Below, piece by piece: positions 24,225-36,800 of a stretch of 54,532 nt of DNA. The notes under the pieces are model-generated. The model worked only from the letters and a program-made list of their open reading frames with translations, made no database searches and had not been told where the DNA came from. This DNA comes from Chlorokybus atmophyticus (taxonomy: Eukaryota > Streptophyta > Chlorokybophyceae > Chlorokybales > Chlorokybaceae): contig RHPI01002048.1 of NCBI GenBank assembly GCA_009103225.1, forward strand, positions 571,036 through 625,567. Reading direction: 5' to 3'. Numbering within the stretch: position 1 is the first letter of the stretch; each line of letters starts with the position of its first letter. A program made the translations under genes and the position numbers.

Positions 24225-27200
24225 TCACAACACTTCACGGCTCCAGTCATGCGCGGTCACGCCCAAGTGCTCAATGGTCTCTCGCACAGACGCAAACAGC
24301 GCTCGCGCGGAAGGCTTGGCTTTTGGTGCATTCCTGATAGTCAACCTGCGCATCGTGCGTGGGGTTTGTGGGGTTGGATGCGCATGGGCTTGTGTGTATG
24401 TGCCCCCATAATGATATTGATGCTGATTGCATGGTTCTCTTCTAGTGAATCATACCTGTTGAAGTCGGCATGGCTATTTTGACGCACATTGATGCCCGCA
24501 CAATTGAACAGTTGCGCCTGCGCTAATCTTGCCTGCTCCGCAGCTTGCAATGCCTGTTGACATCAGGTTGAAGCGTTGTCTATGCGCGCATTTACGCATT
24601 GGCACTGTGCATGCGCACAACAGCACGACACTTATCCTAAACAACTGTTGCAATCGGGCGCGATCCGACCTGCGAGCGCTCTTGGACCCATTTCCGCCGC
24701 TGCATAGCCCACGAGAGCTGCTCAGACTGCAGCAGCTTCTCCATGGATTCCAGCTTGTGCTCCCTATCGTCAAGCTGAGATACCACAGGTGATGAGCACA
24801 ACTGCTGTCAACACATTGCAACACAAGACAACATCACAACACGCATGCAACAGCAACAACACAGTCGACCTGCTGCTGTCGTGTCACAAACATATGCTGT
24901 TCGGCAGCCAGCTGCTGTCTTTCACCCTGCAAGAAAAGCAAAGCCTGTCCTTGAACTACGGAGACAACAATGCCAACCGCGAGGTGAAAACTGCTGTGTG
25001 TACCAAGCAACTGGTGCGCATGCAGCCATGCACACCTGCAGCTCAGCCTGCTGCCGCTTGATATCACTGTGGCGCTCCCGCAACTTTTCGGAAGCTGCTC
25101 GAACCTACCAACACATTGCCTGTCAATGTGTGAAGCCGCTTTTGACCACGGAGTACCAACTTCTATTCAAGCAGATGCGTGGCAACTCTTCTTCTTTCAC
25201 CTCAATGCCTAGCTGGCTGACAGAAGCAGCGTCCTCGTCAAATGCCTTGATATCGGCCTTGTCACAGCACCCACATTAACACGACAACATGCACGCTCAC
25301 TCGCCTCAATGCCAGTGGGCATAACATACACGGCACGACATAATGACACACATGTGGACCGCAATGACAGCTTGAATAAGCACAGCTGCGGTAGAAACAC
25401 TCTCCTGAAGCTTGCAAGCTGCGCATCAGGAACCCACGAGCACCTACACTGTGTTTCCTTACCTCAAGCTGCGCCCTGCGACGCTCCATCTCATCTCTCT
25501 GCGCTTTGGTGGCGGCCAGGTCCTCGCGGCTGGTCCTCGCGCGAGCCTCCACGTCTGCAACACCCCGCGCAGCACTTTCCACTGCCGCCCGCTCTGTCCC
25601 CAGAGCACGGCGCTCCTGCAATGCGGGCAAGCATTGGTAAGCACTCAGGCAGGTAAAGTAAGGGGATCAACGGTTGGTAGCCACGCTGTATTACTACCGA
25701 GATGGCGTGCGTGAGGATGCTGTCGCGCTCCTTCTGGCACGCTTCGTGCGCTGCAGCCAATCTCGCCCTCTCCATGTTGCACACATCCTACATAACATGA
25801 CACCACGTTTCAAAAAACATCACTCATTCCCATCATCCCTTTGAGAGGAGCAAGACAGGCCAGGGCTTCACACACACCTGCAGGTGCACAAGCCTGGCGC
25901 GCTCTTCCTCAAGCACAAGGCGTTCCTACAATGTGTTGTAAGTTTTGCACATCCTCAATAGTTACCCATGCCATCAAGGCATGCCGTGAAATCGTGAGTG
26001 GTCATTCCGTGAGCAAAGCATATTGAACAATACCATGCGCGCTCATGTGTTGTCTTGTACCTCATCTTGACGGCGCTGCAGGGCCGCCGCTGCACTCTCC
26101 ACCGCGCCACGCAAAGCACCAAGCTGAGGCCAATCAACAATGTAGCGTTCAGTTTAATCGCATTAGCACATGACCAAGTTTTCAAGTGTAGAAATGCATG
26201 AACACGCACGTACAGAGATTCTGCTTGCTCTCAAGCACGCAAGTACCTGCTGTGTAGCGGCTGCAACATGTCGCTCGCGCTCAAGCAGAATTGTCGCAGA
26301 CACGGATGCGTTGTTTGGATGTGAGGCAGCTAGCGGCTGCGACATTTTGAGCAATTCAGCAGCTGAAACACGCATACTGTACATTGTGTTGTGTGTTGCA
26401 TGGCACGAGAGTCATGACAATTACTGTTCGAATAGGCATGATATATTGAGTGTTAATATGCATATCTACATTTTTCCAGCCGTCTTGCTCATCAACTAGG
26501 ATGCAACAAACTGATTAATATAAACCAAGCGCGAAAGAATGCATAAGCTATGCAGTGCTTGCACCTGTAGACCAGATAATAAAACAGGCACAGCAGCGCC
26601 ACCGTTACTTTCAACTCGCAATACCTCGCGGTGTTTTGCTGCAAGCACTTTGAGCATGTCCATGGCATCATCCACCTTCGAACCAAACTGTGCGCACGCC
26701 TCAATCCACTCAGCCTGCTCGCATGCGATCCAATGTAAGACCATGTCTGAAACTGTAACAACTAAAACGTGGAGACTGACCACTCACCTGAGGCCTGCTG
26801 CCTGCAGGAGGTATATGCTGCTCTTCTCGCAACTGAGCCTGAAGCTTTGCCAGCTTTACCTCATGTTCCTGGCCGGACACAAATGCATGCCCATCAGAGA
26901 TGTTGCAAATTGCGATAAATGAAAACGCTTGATGCCCTGTCCTCACTTTTTGAAGTTGCGCTTCGCGCGCACGCAACTCCCCAACCTCAACCCTCAGCCT
27001 TGCAAGCTCTTTCTTCTCATCACGCCGTCGTCTCGCACGCTGCTCCGGATCCTCCTTCTCCCTCTCCTTGTCCTTGTCAGCAGCGACGTCCTTGTCCGCT
27101 TTGACATGCCGTGATGACGATACCTTTGTTGTGGTGGATGCTTGAGATGTTGACATAGCCCTTGTTGTAGTTGTCAGCGTTGCCTGGATGGACGGAGGTG

Positions 27201-27579
27201 TTGCATGCAGCTTCTTTTCAGGACGCTTGCTGCTGCCACTACTACTGTGTGCAGGCGTATGCTTCACTGTGTTCTGCAGTTGCAACTGCTGTTTGAGGAG
27301 AGATGTGGACAAATTGGTTGCGTTGCGAAGGCAATGCAAAGTAGTCATTCCTGTAAACAATACATAGCTACAAACCTGAGATGCGTGTAAGCGAGCAGGC
27401 GGAGAGGTTGGGGAGTGCAGCTCGTCAGACAGGACAGCTTCAAAGTCCTCTGAGCATATGACAACATCATATCAGCACATACGTCAAGCTTGCATGGGCA
27501 CCCTAACGCTATGGCTCGTGTGCGAGCGCTTACCCGAGTAGTCATGACCGTCATCATCAGCACCTGGATCGCCGGCCAT
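24225..27579 (-). CDS. Coiled-coil protein, FBF1-like (ciliary transition fibre?)
   Basis: Sixteen exons, mostly phase 0: 27579-27534, 27449-27376, 27288-26947, 26868-26788, 26714-26625, 26336-26247, 26123-26061, 25925-25878, 25787-25698, 25615-25463, 25257-25201, 25104-25036, 24926-24870, 24774-24670, 24553-24456, 24345-24225, giving 527 residues. The N-terminus is acidic and disordered (MAGDPGADDDGHDYS). A Ser/Thr/Lys-rich linker follows, then Arg/Glu/Gln-rich coiled coil from about residue 115 nearly to the end (EARARTSREDLAATKAQRDE, SEKLRERHSDIKRQQAELQ, ERQQLAAEQHMF). The order of these segments resembles the C-terminal half of FBF1, a transition-fibre protein, but coiled coils align easily by chance. 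The gene model is firmer than the name. It is head to head with another probable ciliary gene. A different centrosomal coiled-coil protein is the main alternative. Confidence 0.62.
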
Positions 27580-28888
27580 TGTATGTTGATATCCTTAGTC
27601 GAGTCGCTTTCTTCACATTGCCGCCTATTGGTTGCATTGTTGGCAACAAGCAAGCATGTCAGCGATAGCGTTTGCAATGTTTGCTAGTGCTGAAGCACAC
27701 AAGCAGCTTGATTTGACTACACGACATCTGATGTGACGGTGTCGCAACACCTTATGTTGCAGCATGCTCAGTGCGTTACAACACAGCACACAGCAATCAC
27801 GTATCAAAGGTTACGTGACCAAAGTTCAAAAGCTAGATAATCACTGCAACAAAATGCGCCAAACTCACCGACTTTGTTTAAACACGTGTGATGATTGTTG
27901 CCAGCTTACAGTGTTCAATGTGTGTGAAGGTGACAGCTGAAACCCTAATGCTAGACCACGCCATGCTTGGTTGGTTGCTTGCCTCAAGCATCCACCAACT
28001 ACCAACCTGCTTCACCCGATCGTCAACTTCGAGCCAATCAGCGCAGCCACCCGCTACCCGAGACAAGACCAGCCACCTCCCCCCCAAGCCAAATCCCAGC
28101 TCCGGCGATGGCGGCGACGCCGCCAGCTACGCCAACGACGTCTCCCGCCACGCCGCCTCAATGACAACAACATTCAAAATAATCCGCTGCGACCGTTTTC
28201 TGAAAAAGTACGCCGACAACCGACGGTCGATTCAGTCGAGGTTGAACAATGGTCAATCGATGGATAGTCCGCCAAAGTGTCGACTATCGATGCATCCAGA
28301 GCAGTCGACGGTCGGCACTGAGGGGGCCTGAGTTACATAATTGCATAATTGCAGCACGTGACCACCAGCTGTTTCCTTTCGTTGTGCATGTCGCGATTGA
28401 TGTTGACTGGGTGCCACTTGGTGCCGAGTTGGGTGGGGATCTAGGGTCATAATGACCTTGCTTAGGTTCACGGGCGTGAGCGATGCGCACACGGCTTGCA
28501 GGTTGTCTGCCTGAGTTGCACAAGTGTGCAAAGCAGTGCAGTAAGAACTTGGTGCTAGCTCATACGCTGACCACCGCACTCGGCAGTGTGGCTCACACGC
28601 TACACTTTAAAGGCACTTTGTAGAGTGGCAGCAGCCTGCCGCACTGCTGCTTACTCTTCCAGGCCTACACTAAGTAAGCCACACAGCCACCCAAAGAAGC
28701 ATACACTCCTGTTCCCGGAAGGCATTCCCAACGCAACAAGCAAAGTAAAGGGTGCGACGATGAGGGTGTGTGAAAGCTGACAAACAGCAGTGTAGAGCTG
28801 TGAACGCTGCTGCTGTTGTTGTTGATGATGATGTTGTGCTTGTGGTGATGGGCGACCAATCCTAGGCTAGGGTTTTGGGGTAGGCGGT
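27580..28888. promoter_or_regulatory. Divergent intergenic region between two putative ciliary genes
   Basis: About 1.3 kb separates the start codons of the FBF1-like (-) and docking-complex-like (+) genes. It is a candidate bidirectional promoter for flagellar genes. I could not identify a specific operator. At 28,210-28,310 there are several CGAC/GTCGA-rich short inverted elements (GACGGTCG, GTCGAC). Confidence 0.4.
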
Positions 28889-29436
28889 ATGAGGCAGCAG
28901 GCGGCAGCAGCGGCGGCGGGGGCTAGGGTTGACCTGGAGGACGCCAGCTCTGCGGCTGGGAGCGATGATGTGGGCGACGGCAGGGATGGAGAGGAGGAGT
29001 GGGAGGAGCAGGAGGGGAGGGAGAAAGAGGGAGGCGCAGGGGGAGGCGGACTGGTCATTGGGTACGACAGCCGGCTGCCCATGCTCAAGCTGCCCCCTGA
29101 CCTCTTCCGCTCCTCTGCTCCAGGGGCTGTGGCAGCTATGGCCATGGCTGCTGCCGCCGCCACTGCCTCCAGGCGCAAGAGTGAGTACACCACGTGGACG
29201 CAAGACAATAACTTGTGTGTTGTTGCTATAGGTGCTTTACCCAACACAACAACAATCACGTCAACAACTACACGATGATGCCGGTTGTGGTTGTGATTTG
29301 TTGAGACGTATGCCTGTTGTAACGTTGCAGCACATCTCCTGCATATATTCATCATCATTCTATGTGGATAAGAGGGCAGCAGACACGCAATCTGCAGTAA
29401 AACAGACATCAATACCTTCACACTCTCGTGTTCACG

Positions 29437-29520
<84 letters not shown>

Positions 29521-32500
29521 AACACGCATACGCGCAGTTGCACACGCACGCACGCACGCACGCATAAAAACGTGCGCGTACACATGCTCACACATGCACG
29601 CACACACGCGCGCGTGTGTATACATAGGCCCATGTCGATGTCATGGCATTGATGGACATGGTCACAATCTACACACCCACCTCACAAACAAAGAAAACAA
29701 GGATTTTAGGATTTCATGACATAACTTGAGACGGTGATCAACATGGAGTGATACCACCATGTGAGTACACACGCGCGAATGAGCGAGTTCTTCCTTTACC
29801 CTTGGCAGGGGCATCAAGTCACCTTGTGACAACCTCTCTTCCCGCTCTCTCCGTCTCGCAACCCTCCTTCTCTCTCTTTCCCGCGCAAGTTGCCCAAGAG
29901 CTCACCACGCAGAAGCGCGAGCGCGTGGAACTCCTTGCCGCCCTCGCCACCTTCAAAAGGGTACGCAGCTGAAATGTTGTGATACTGTAACGGCAACATC
30001 ATGTGTGTCAACATCATCTGCTTCTTCTCCTTGACAGGAATCACAGGCGTCAGCTGCCGCAAATGACCCGAGTGCCGGGACGGCGTATGGGATTGATATG
30101 GGCGCAGTGATCAAGCGTGCAGTGAGTGTCGAATGGACTGGAGTAATTTGGGTTTGCTGAAGAGCTGCTGTTTGAGTTGTTGTTGTGCGTGCTTGTGTGT
30201 GCAGAAAGAGCTCAGGGCCAAGGCGGACGCACTGTTCAATGAGCGCATACGGTTAGCTCATAGAATCACCATAATCCCATCATCACCATGGTCGTCATAA
30301 CCACCACCTCCACCATCATCATCATTACCTTCTCAGCATTGCATCATCATGATGTCATTGCAGGAAGGAGGACGAGTTGAAACGGAGGCAGGACGCAGCG
30401 CGCGATCTTGAGCAGGCCTCTGTATCCGGCAGAGATGCTAGTCCCACCACAACCAATACTGATCCCCATGACAGTGCGGGCATGACTCCAAGTACAGCTG
30501 GCGATCACTCTAAAGAGGAGGAGCTTACGGAGGTGTGGGCTGCTGCTGTCTGTGCGGCAACTTGGCCTAACACCGATTTAGACACAACAGTATCAACTGC
30601 AGGTGGTGAGGAGTTATTCTGAGGAGGTGGTCATGGCGCTAACGTACAAGCAGATGTGCGAGAGACTGCGCAAAGAGGCAAGTTTAACATGAGCATGTGT
30701 ATACGCTTACTGGAGTCATGTTGTGACTTTCAACTGTATGTCACGCAGAGAGACAAGCGAGAGAAAGATGTGCTGGAGCTCAGGCTGCAGGTGACTGTTG
30801 CTGCTGCTACTGTCGTTGTTGTTGTTGGAGTTGCCAACGTCATTGTTGTTGTTGTAGATAGATATGTCATTGTCGCTATCATGTTGCTGGCTGGTGTGCC
30901 ATTGTCTCACAGTGTTAATGCCCAGGCCGAGGAGTGCGAATTGCAACGCTCGCTGCTAAAAACAACGCAAGTTGAGGCCCAGCAAGCCAAGGCATGTTGC
31001 TTGTGAACTTATGGCACCATCAACAATAGCAGTTTTGTCATCAATGTCATCATCACTCTCCTTGTGCAGCACATTGCGGACCTTGACTTAGCCAACCTGA
31101 AGAAGTCCATGGCTGCCTCCAGCAAGGTGTGCAGATCGCTTGCTTTGCTAACGATTCGTAACCTGTGTCCATAGTTGAATACCGTGACACAAGCCTTCGT
31201 GATTGTCCTTGTCCAAGTCAAGCCTTTTGTTTCAATAGGATTGGAGCCGGCGGCTGCAGGAGAGGCGAAAGGAGTTGAAATCGTACGAGCGAGAGCGACA
31301 CAAAATGCAGGATGTGAGCAACAGTTTCTTGTTGTGTTGTTTATCATACTGCAGCAAGAAGAATGTAAACCTATATGTTACCAACAACAGGAGCTGGAGC
31401 GTGACATGACCGCAGCGCTTGAGAGGCAACGTGCGCGCAAGCAGAGCCTCGCGTACGCCCGCACCATGTCCATTGTCACGGAGATTAAAACCTTCCTCAC
31501 AGACCAGGTCTTTGCAGCCAACAGCTCTGTATAGTTGATGCGTGCACATGATATGTGTATGCTTGCTTGACTGACTGATGCAACCCTCAGACTACTTCAG
31601 TCATGCATGAGGGTTACGCGAGGCTGCAGCACTTTGCGGGAGGCGCCGGCTCACCCGAAGAAATCATTGAAGCCTACCACAACCTTGTACGCATGAGCTA
31701 CCAACTGATATGACTGTACAACAGCGTTCAAGTTTTGCTTTGTTGTGCACGCTTGTAATTTAAAATTTTATTAAGCCCTTGGAGCACTGTGCAGGATCTC
31801 AAAGCAGCTGCTGTGAAGAAAGCGGTGGCCGAGGCTGAAGCAAGGCAAGCTCAGTACTTTGCAACCTTGCAACAATTGCAGCGAAGTACGCATGCAAAGC
31901 AGTCAGCATGCAACCCAACTGATGGGATTGTCCTCATTGCAGGGAACGCAACAGGCGCACAGAGTTTGACTTCTTGAAACAAGAGTCTGATGAATGCAAG
32001 ACTCTGGGATACAGCAAGCTGTCACACAGGTATTGTTAAAAGTCTTCAGTCATTTGTGTTCAGCCCGTTGTGTAGTTCAACCAACATAGTGTTACTTTAT
32101 TCCAACAGGAACTATGACGGCACAGTCAACGCCCTTGGGGCAGCCAAAGAGTCCGAGACTCAGGCCTTCCACAGATACCAAGAAATGCTCAAGGTACATC
32201 GGGGTGATTTACATTCCAACTCTGTTTCATCACCTCTCTCCTTCATTACCACCTACCTTTCTGATTTTCTCTGTACCCTGCAGTTGACAGTGGCGGTGGA
32301 GTCCGGGCTGCACGCGCTTCTGCAGTCCTTGACTGCAGCACTGCCAGGGGACACTTTTATCAAGATGCAAGCAGGAAGGACGCCTGGCAGGATGCCAACG
32401 GTGACCACCACCAATGGCAACAAGACCCTCAACAGGATTGACAGCAACAACAGCAGCTTTGTCAGGCGGGGAGACAATGACGACACGCATGGAGCGGCCT

Positions 32501-33326
32501 CAGACATGGCGTCCCCTAACTCTCAGGTGTGCATCAGTTTGAGCTATGTTGTTGCTTGGGTACTGTTTGCAGCTCTCTTGCTTGCTGAGGGTGTTGTTGT
32601 TCTACCCCTCCTACAGGCACACGGGACTTTGGACAGTGCCCGGTCGCTGCACGAGCATCATGCAAACCAGCGGCGTTCAATCATACCTGACGCCATCACT
32701 GCTGCTCATAGCGATGAGCCCCTTGTGGGCTTATTGCAGGTAGGTCCATCCAGCCGCTGCACGCCATACACACATATGTATACCTTACAAGTCTTGAGTG
32801 GCTGCTGAAAAATGGAAATACCGGCAGGCCTGCAGTGACAAGATAGAGCGCCTGGTGTCTATGTTGCCCGCGTCCATGTTGGCCAGCCCGTCCGCGGAAG
32901 CGCTTGCCAGTTTCCGAGCCCTTTCCACGCATACGACGTTCTACGCTCTTCGCAATGAGGTTGAACATGATGATGAAGAGCAGGGGATCACTGCAGAGGG
33001 GGAGGACTCGGTGAAGGATGTGGTCGTGGGTGAAGCGCTGAAGTCAGGCAACTCTGCTCCGCTGCGATACCACCATACAGCATGTGCGTGTGTGGTCCAA
33101 CCGCTGCATGTCTGGTCTCTTGTGTGACTGTTGGTTAGAACCAAACATTAACCAGCTTGTGTTTTCTGGTCCAGCGCCCGAGCCCATGGATAGAAAGCAG
33201 TTGAAGCGGCAATCTGAGGCTCTGGTTGTATCATCGGCACGCGGAAGAAGTCCACAATGTGATCCGTCGAAGTCATCAAGATCCATGCGAGGCGCGCGGT
33301 CGCTGCAGCCAGCGACCTTGGCATGA
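28889..33326 (+). CDS. Coiled-coil protein, outer dynein arm docking family-like (CCDC151/ODA10 type?)
   Basis: Nineteen exons: 28889-29180, 29890-29960, 30038-30121, 30205-30251, 30364-30532, 30603-30677, 30749-30790, 30926-30991, 31070-31126, 31239-31313, 31391-31507, 31591-31686, 31795-31885, 31963-32029, 32109-32193, 32284-32526, 32617-32739, 32828-33083, 33175-33326, giving 735 residues. The exon 13/14 junction has an alternative (donor after AAGCA, acceptor before GGAACGC). The N-terminus is Ala/Gly/Glu-rich. The middle is coiled coil from MALTYKQMCERLRKE to ERERHKMQD. Later segments (EEIIEAYHNL, FDFLKQESDECKTLGYSKLS, VESGLHALLQSL) recall the C-terminal module of CCDC151/CCDC114 docking proteins that anchor outer dynein arms. 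Two introns use GC donors (30678 and 30992). The tail is Ser/Arg-rich. The family assignment is by recalled similarity only. Confidence 0.62.
29446..29518. repeat. (CA)n microsatellite
   Basis: About 36 CA units lie in the first intron of the docking-like gene, flanked by CACG-rich degenerate sequence to about 29,610. Long open frames across it are repeat artefacts. Confidence 0.95.
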
Positions 33327-33865
33327 GCCCTGTCTCACATAATTGTTGCCATTCATTTACATGCGGTTCACTGCAGTGACCCCATGTTTGCTGGTTGAGG
33401 CTTTTTGGCAGTTGATCTCCTCAGGGCAGAACAATGTGCATGTGTGCATAAAGAGTTGCATGCAACTCTCTGTACTGTGCAAGACAATTGTGAGAGATAT
33501 CGGAAGTAGCTCCAGAGAGGCCCATGTATCATGCTGCTTGTGCACTCTCCTTATGTATTGCGCTGCATAATGTGAGATTTTCCCTCAAAGTGTTTGCCAG
33601 CGACTTGGCAATGCATCACCAGTCAGGAAAGGGGTGCATCCACAATCCTGCCAACAGTCTTGAGCCCATATGGGGCATGACATGTAAACAACTGGACTTG
33701 ACAATCGAGAGACATGGTCAGTATAAGTGCAGCCTACTGGCTGCTATCTTACAGAACTACTGCATGTGCATCGTAGTAGAGCAGGAATGTACCTAACTAT
33801 ACATATTTCACAACAGGTACCTTGCCAAAGACTACTCACGTTCGAGCACACAATGTAGTGGGTGT
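33327..33865. other. Convergent intergenic region
   Basis: The 539 bases between the stop codons of the docking-like (+) and SET (-) genes hold only the presumed 3' untranslated regions. I see no further gene. Confidence 0.5.
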
Positions 33866-36800
33866 CTATCTCCGCAACCATTTCCTACACTTAGCGCTGC
33901 CGCACTTGCAGGGCACGGCACCCTTGCCGCCATCTTTTGCATCATTAGGTTCCTGGCTGGCGCCCTCTGCGTACCAGCCGTAGTCATATGTGAGCTCCGC
34001 GTACTTGCGGATGTCGCGTTTTGCGAAGAAACCGATGCGGTGCAAGTCTTTGTTTGACGTTTCGACGAGCATGTTGTAGACTACCAGATTGGCGTCGCAG
34101 CTGCACACATCGTTGCTGAGCTTCGGTATATGTAGCCACCACGTGCCAAAGTACAAAACAGACAGTATGTGATGTGAGCACTGACTGCATCTCAACCGGT
34201 AATCAGACTGTATGTCACAGCGAAAGTTCTGATGCATATACGGACAAACGCCAGATTGAGACCACCGAACAACAATGCGTGCCTGTGGTTGATGAAGCGC
34301 GCAACGTTGCCGCAATGCGTTGGGTCAATGGTGTACGGGCAGTCCTCATCCTCGTCGCGGGGATTTCCATCAACATTAAAAAGCATGCTAAAGCGCATCA
34401 CAGGAGAGTCAGAAGCCCGGATGCTCTCCCATACTACCATTGCCAACAACCATGCAACTGGCTTACTTGAGGCCGCATGCATTGTAACCAACTTCCCGCA
34501 CGGACGCCTCCTCATGGCTGATGATCTCGCCAACATACTCCACCACAAAGGTCCCACTGCGTCGCACTTGATTGTCACAGACCATATGCAAATAACTCTT
34601 AACTACTGAATACTTAGCATCCCATGAGTTGCTAACAATAACAATAAGCAGTACTCTCGACAAGGCTCAGCACCATGCTTGGAGTGACGCGCGACCCAGC
34701 TTGTTTGCAAATTGACAAACCTTTTGATATGAGTAAATTGATATGTGTGAACAGAGCCAGGCACAATTGACAACATACCGCTCAATAAACTCCAGCGTCC
34801 TCAAGCCCCAGCCCTTGTCACGAGTACAGAAGACCTGGAGCTGTGCTCGAATGCCGAGCTGCACTACCCTGTTGGGACACCGCTGGTCGCACCAGCAGCT
34901 CTCATTGCATTCGACGATGAAGTCATCGCGGGGACAAAGCTGCACCTGTGTGTTGATATCGAGTTGTTACGTGCACTGTTACGGAGCGTTGCGCAGGCCT
35001 TGACTGCCCACTGTGTTCACAGCACCACCACCTGCTCACCTTCTTTTGCCGGTTGTATGGCAACCTGCCACGCATGCCCAAAGGCCTGTGCTTGTCTGTG
35101 AAGTCAATTTCATACACGGAAGCTCTCGGGTCCTGGCCGTCTGCTACACAATGCTGCACCAACATAAATGCAATAAGAACAGCCACCCAATATTCGTGAA
35201 CCTGCATTGTCGAATTGCCAGTATAGTCTCAACGTTCACCTTGTAGTGACCACACGTGTCGTGCAGACCGCGGCGGCCTGTGAACGAGCAATCGGATTGC
35301 GAGTCTTGCACGCAGCGGCAGCCGCGTGCTGGGAATAGGCTGCGAAGTGACTCTGTGCACGGCTACATTGATATCAAGGCGATGCGCACACACAATCACA
35401 CAACCTGGTGTTGCTGAATGTACCTGTAGAGAGCTTGCTGGACTTGTGAAACACCCGCTCTCGTATGTAAACAAACTCAGGAGGCCTGTCGGTGCCGATT
35501 GAGTTCACGCAAGGGATGGCATACTCTTCCTTGCCGCCGCTGATGTCCTCGCACACCACTGCAGCATGTAGATCTGGACGGAAAATGATTGTCATTGCAT
35601 TGTTCTCTATGACAGCATGCACTGTGCAGACGGCAGCCTTACCTTCGCAGGGCACTTCCTCATGACTCACTGGGTCAAGCAGCTCGCGCTGCGCCTTGGT
35701 ATCCGTGCGCTCGTTGGGTGTAATGGCGGGCGTTGTGGGCTGCAGACACACATATCAAGGCACTCAGATCAACCTCCGCAGATCATGCACACACATGCAA
35801 CCAAGTACAAGGCCACACGCATGCACATGCGTGCGCGCACACGCTGGCCCCCACATCAAGACAAACCGTCTTTGTACAGCATATGATCGAATGCACGAAG
35901 CAAATGGCTTGCCTCACTTGCGATCAGCGGCGGGCAGGCATTGCTCAACTGTTGTATTATGCTCTTGAGGCTGCGCAGCACCTCCACGCCCTGCTGACTA
36001 CCCAGACGGCCAAAGGCAGCCAGCATCTGCTGCAGCGAGTAACCTGCAACACACCAAGCTCAAACCATGGGTGTTGTGGATTACAGAGTACACTCACAGA
36101 CTGAAGAAAACTCAAACCCACACACGAACTAAGCCTACCTTGTTTGCGCTGCAGCACTCCCTTGGACTCTAGGAGCTGCGCGACATCGGTGGTTCTCCAG
36201 AGGTCAACGACGCCAACCTTGCCAAAACTCGAGACAAGTTCGTCGGTAGTGCGAGCGCGGATGGGCTTCTCACCCTTTACGCCAGGAGCGCCTCCTTGCA
36301 GACAGCTGGCGCACAGGACGCCGGGCTGCACCTGGGCGCGGCCCTCCTGCGCTTCGGCCCACACGCACGGCCAGTGCCAGATTTTCTTACAGTGGGCCGT
36401 TGCGCACGTGACGGACGCACCCTTCTTCCTGCATGCGCTTCGCGCACACTGCATGCGCACATGCACACATTAAGGAAAAATGATCGCCTGTGTCATACAT
36501 CTCAAACCTGCAGGTGGACGTAGTACAATCACGTCCTCACATAAGCGAGTGACACTCTCTTACAGCAAATCTGGCTGCATGCTTCAGGGCCTGAGGGACT
36601 TTCTTAAACGCGCCCTCCAGGTTGTTGTCGTATGCAAGGCTCGCCATGCGAGCGCACAAGTCATGAACAAACCTGCAAACACAACATTAACACCAGGAGG
36701 ACATTGGTTGGTAGCAACAAGACTGCCCAAACACACGCACCGCTCATCTGGCTTGGCGCACGTGCAGTATATGTCCGCCTTCCCACAGCACACGGCCACA

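Noticed and set aside
28867-29625. 252-codon minus-strand ORF
   Set aside because: It is translated largely from a (CA)n microsatellite and from the antisense of a GC-rich exon; the composition is an artefact.
31990-32808. 272-codon plus-strand ORF as a gene of its own
   Set aside because: It reads through three introns of the docking-like gene. The parts between splice sites are the real exons and the rest is intron.
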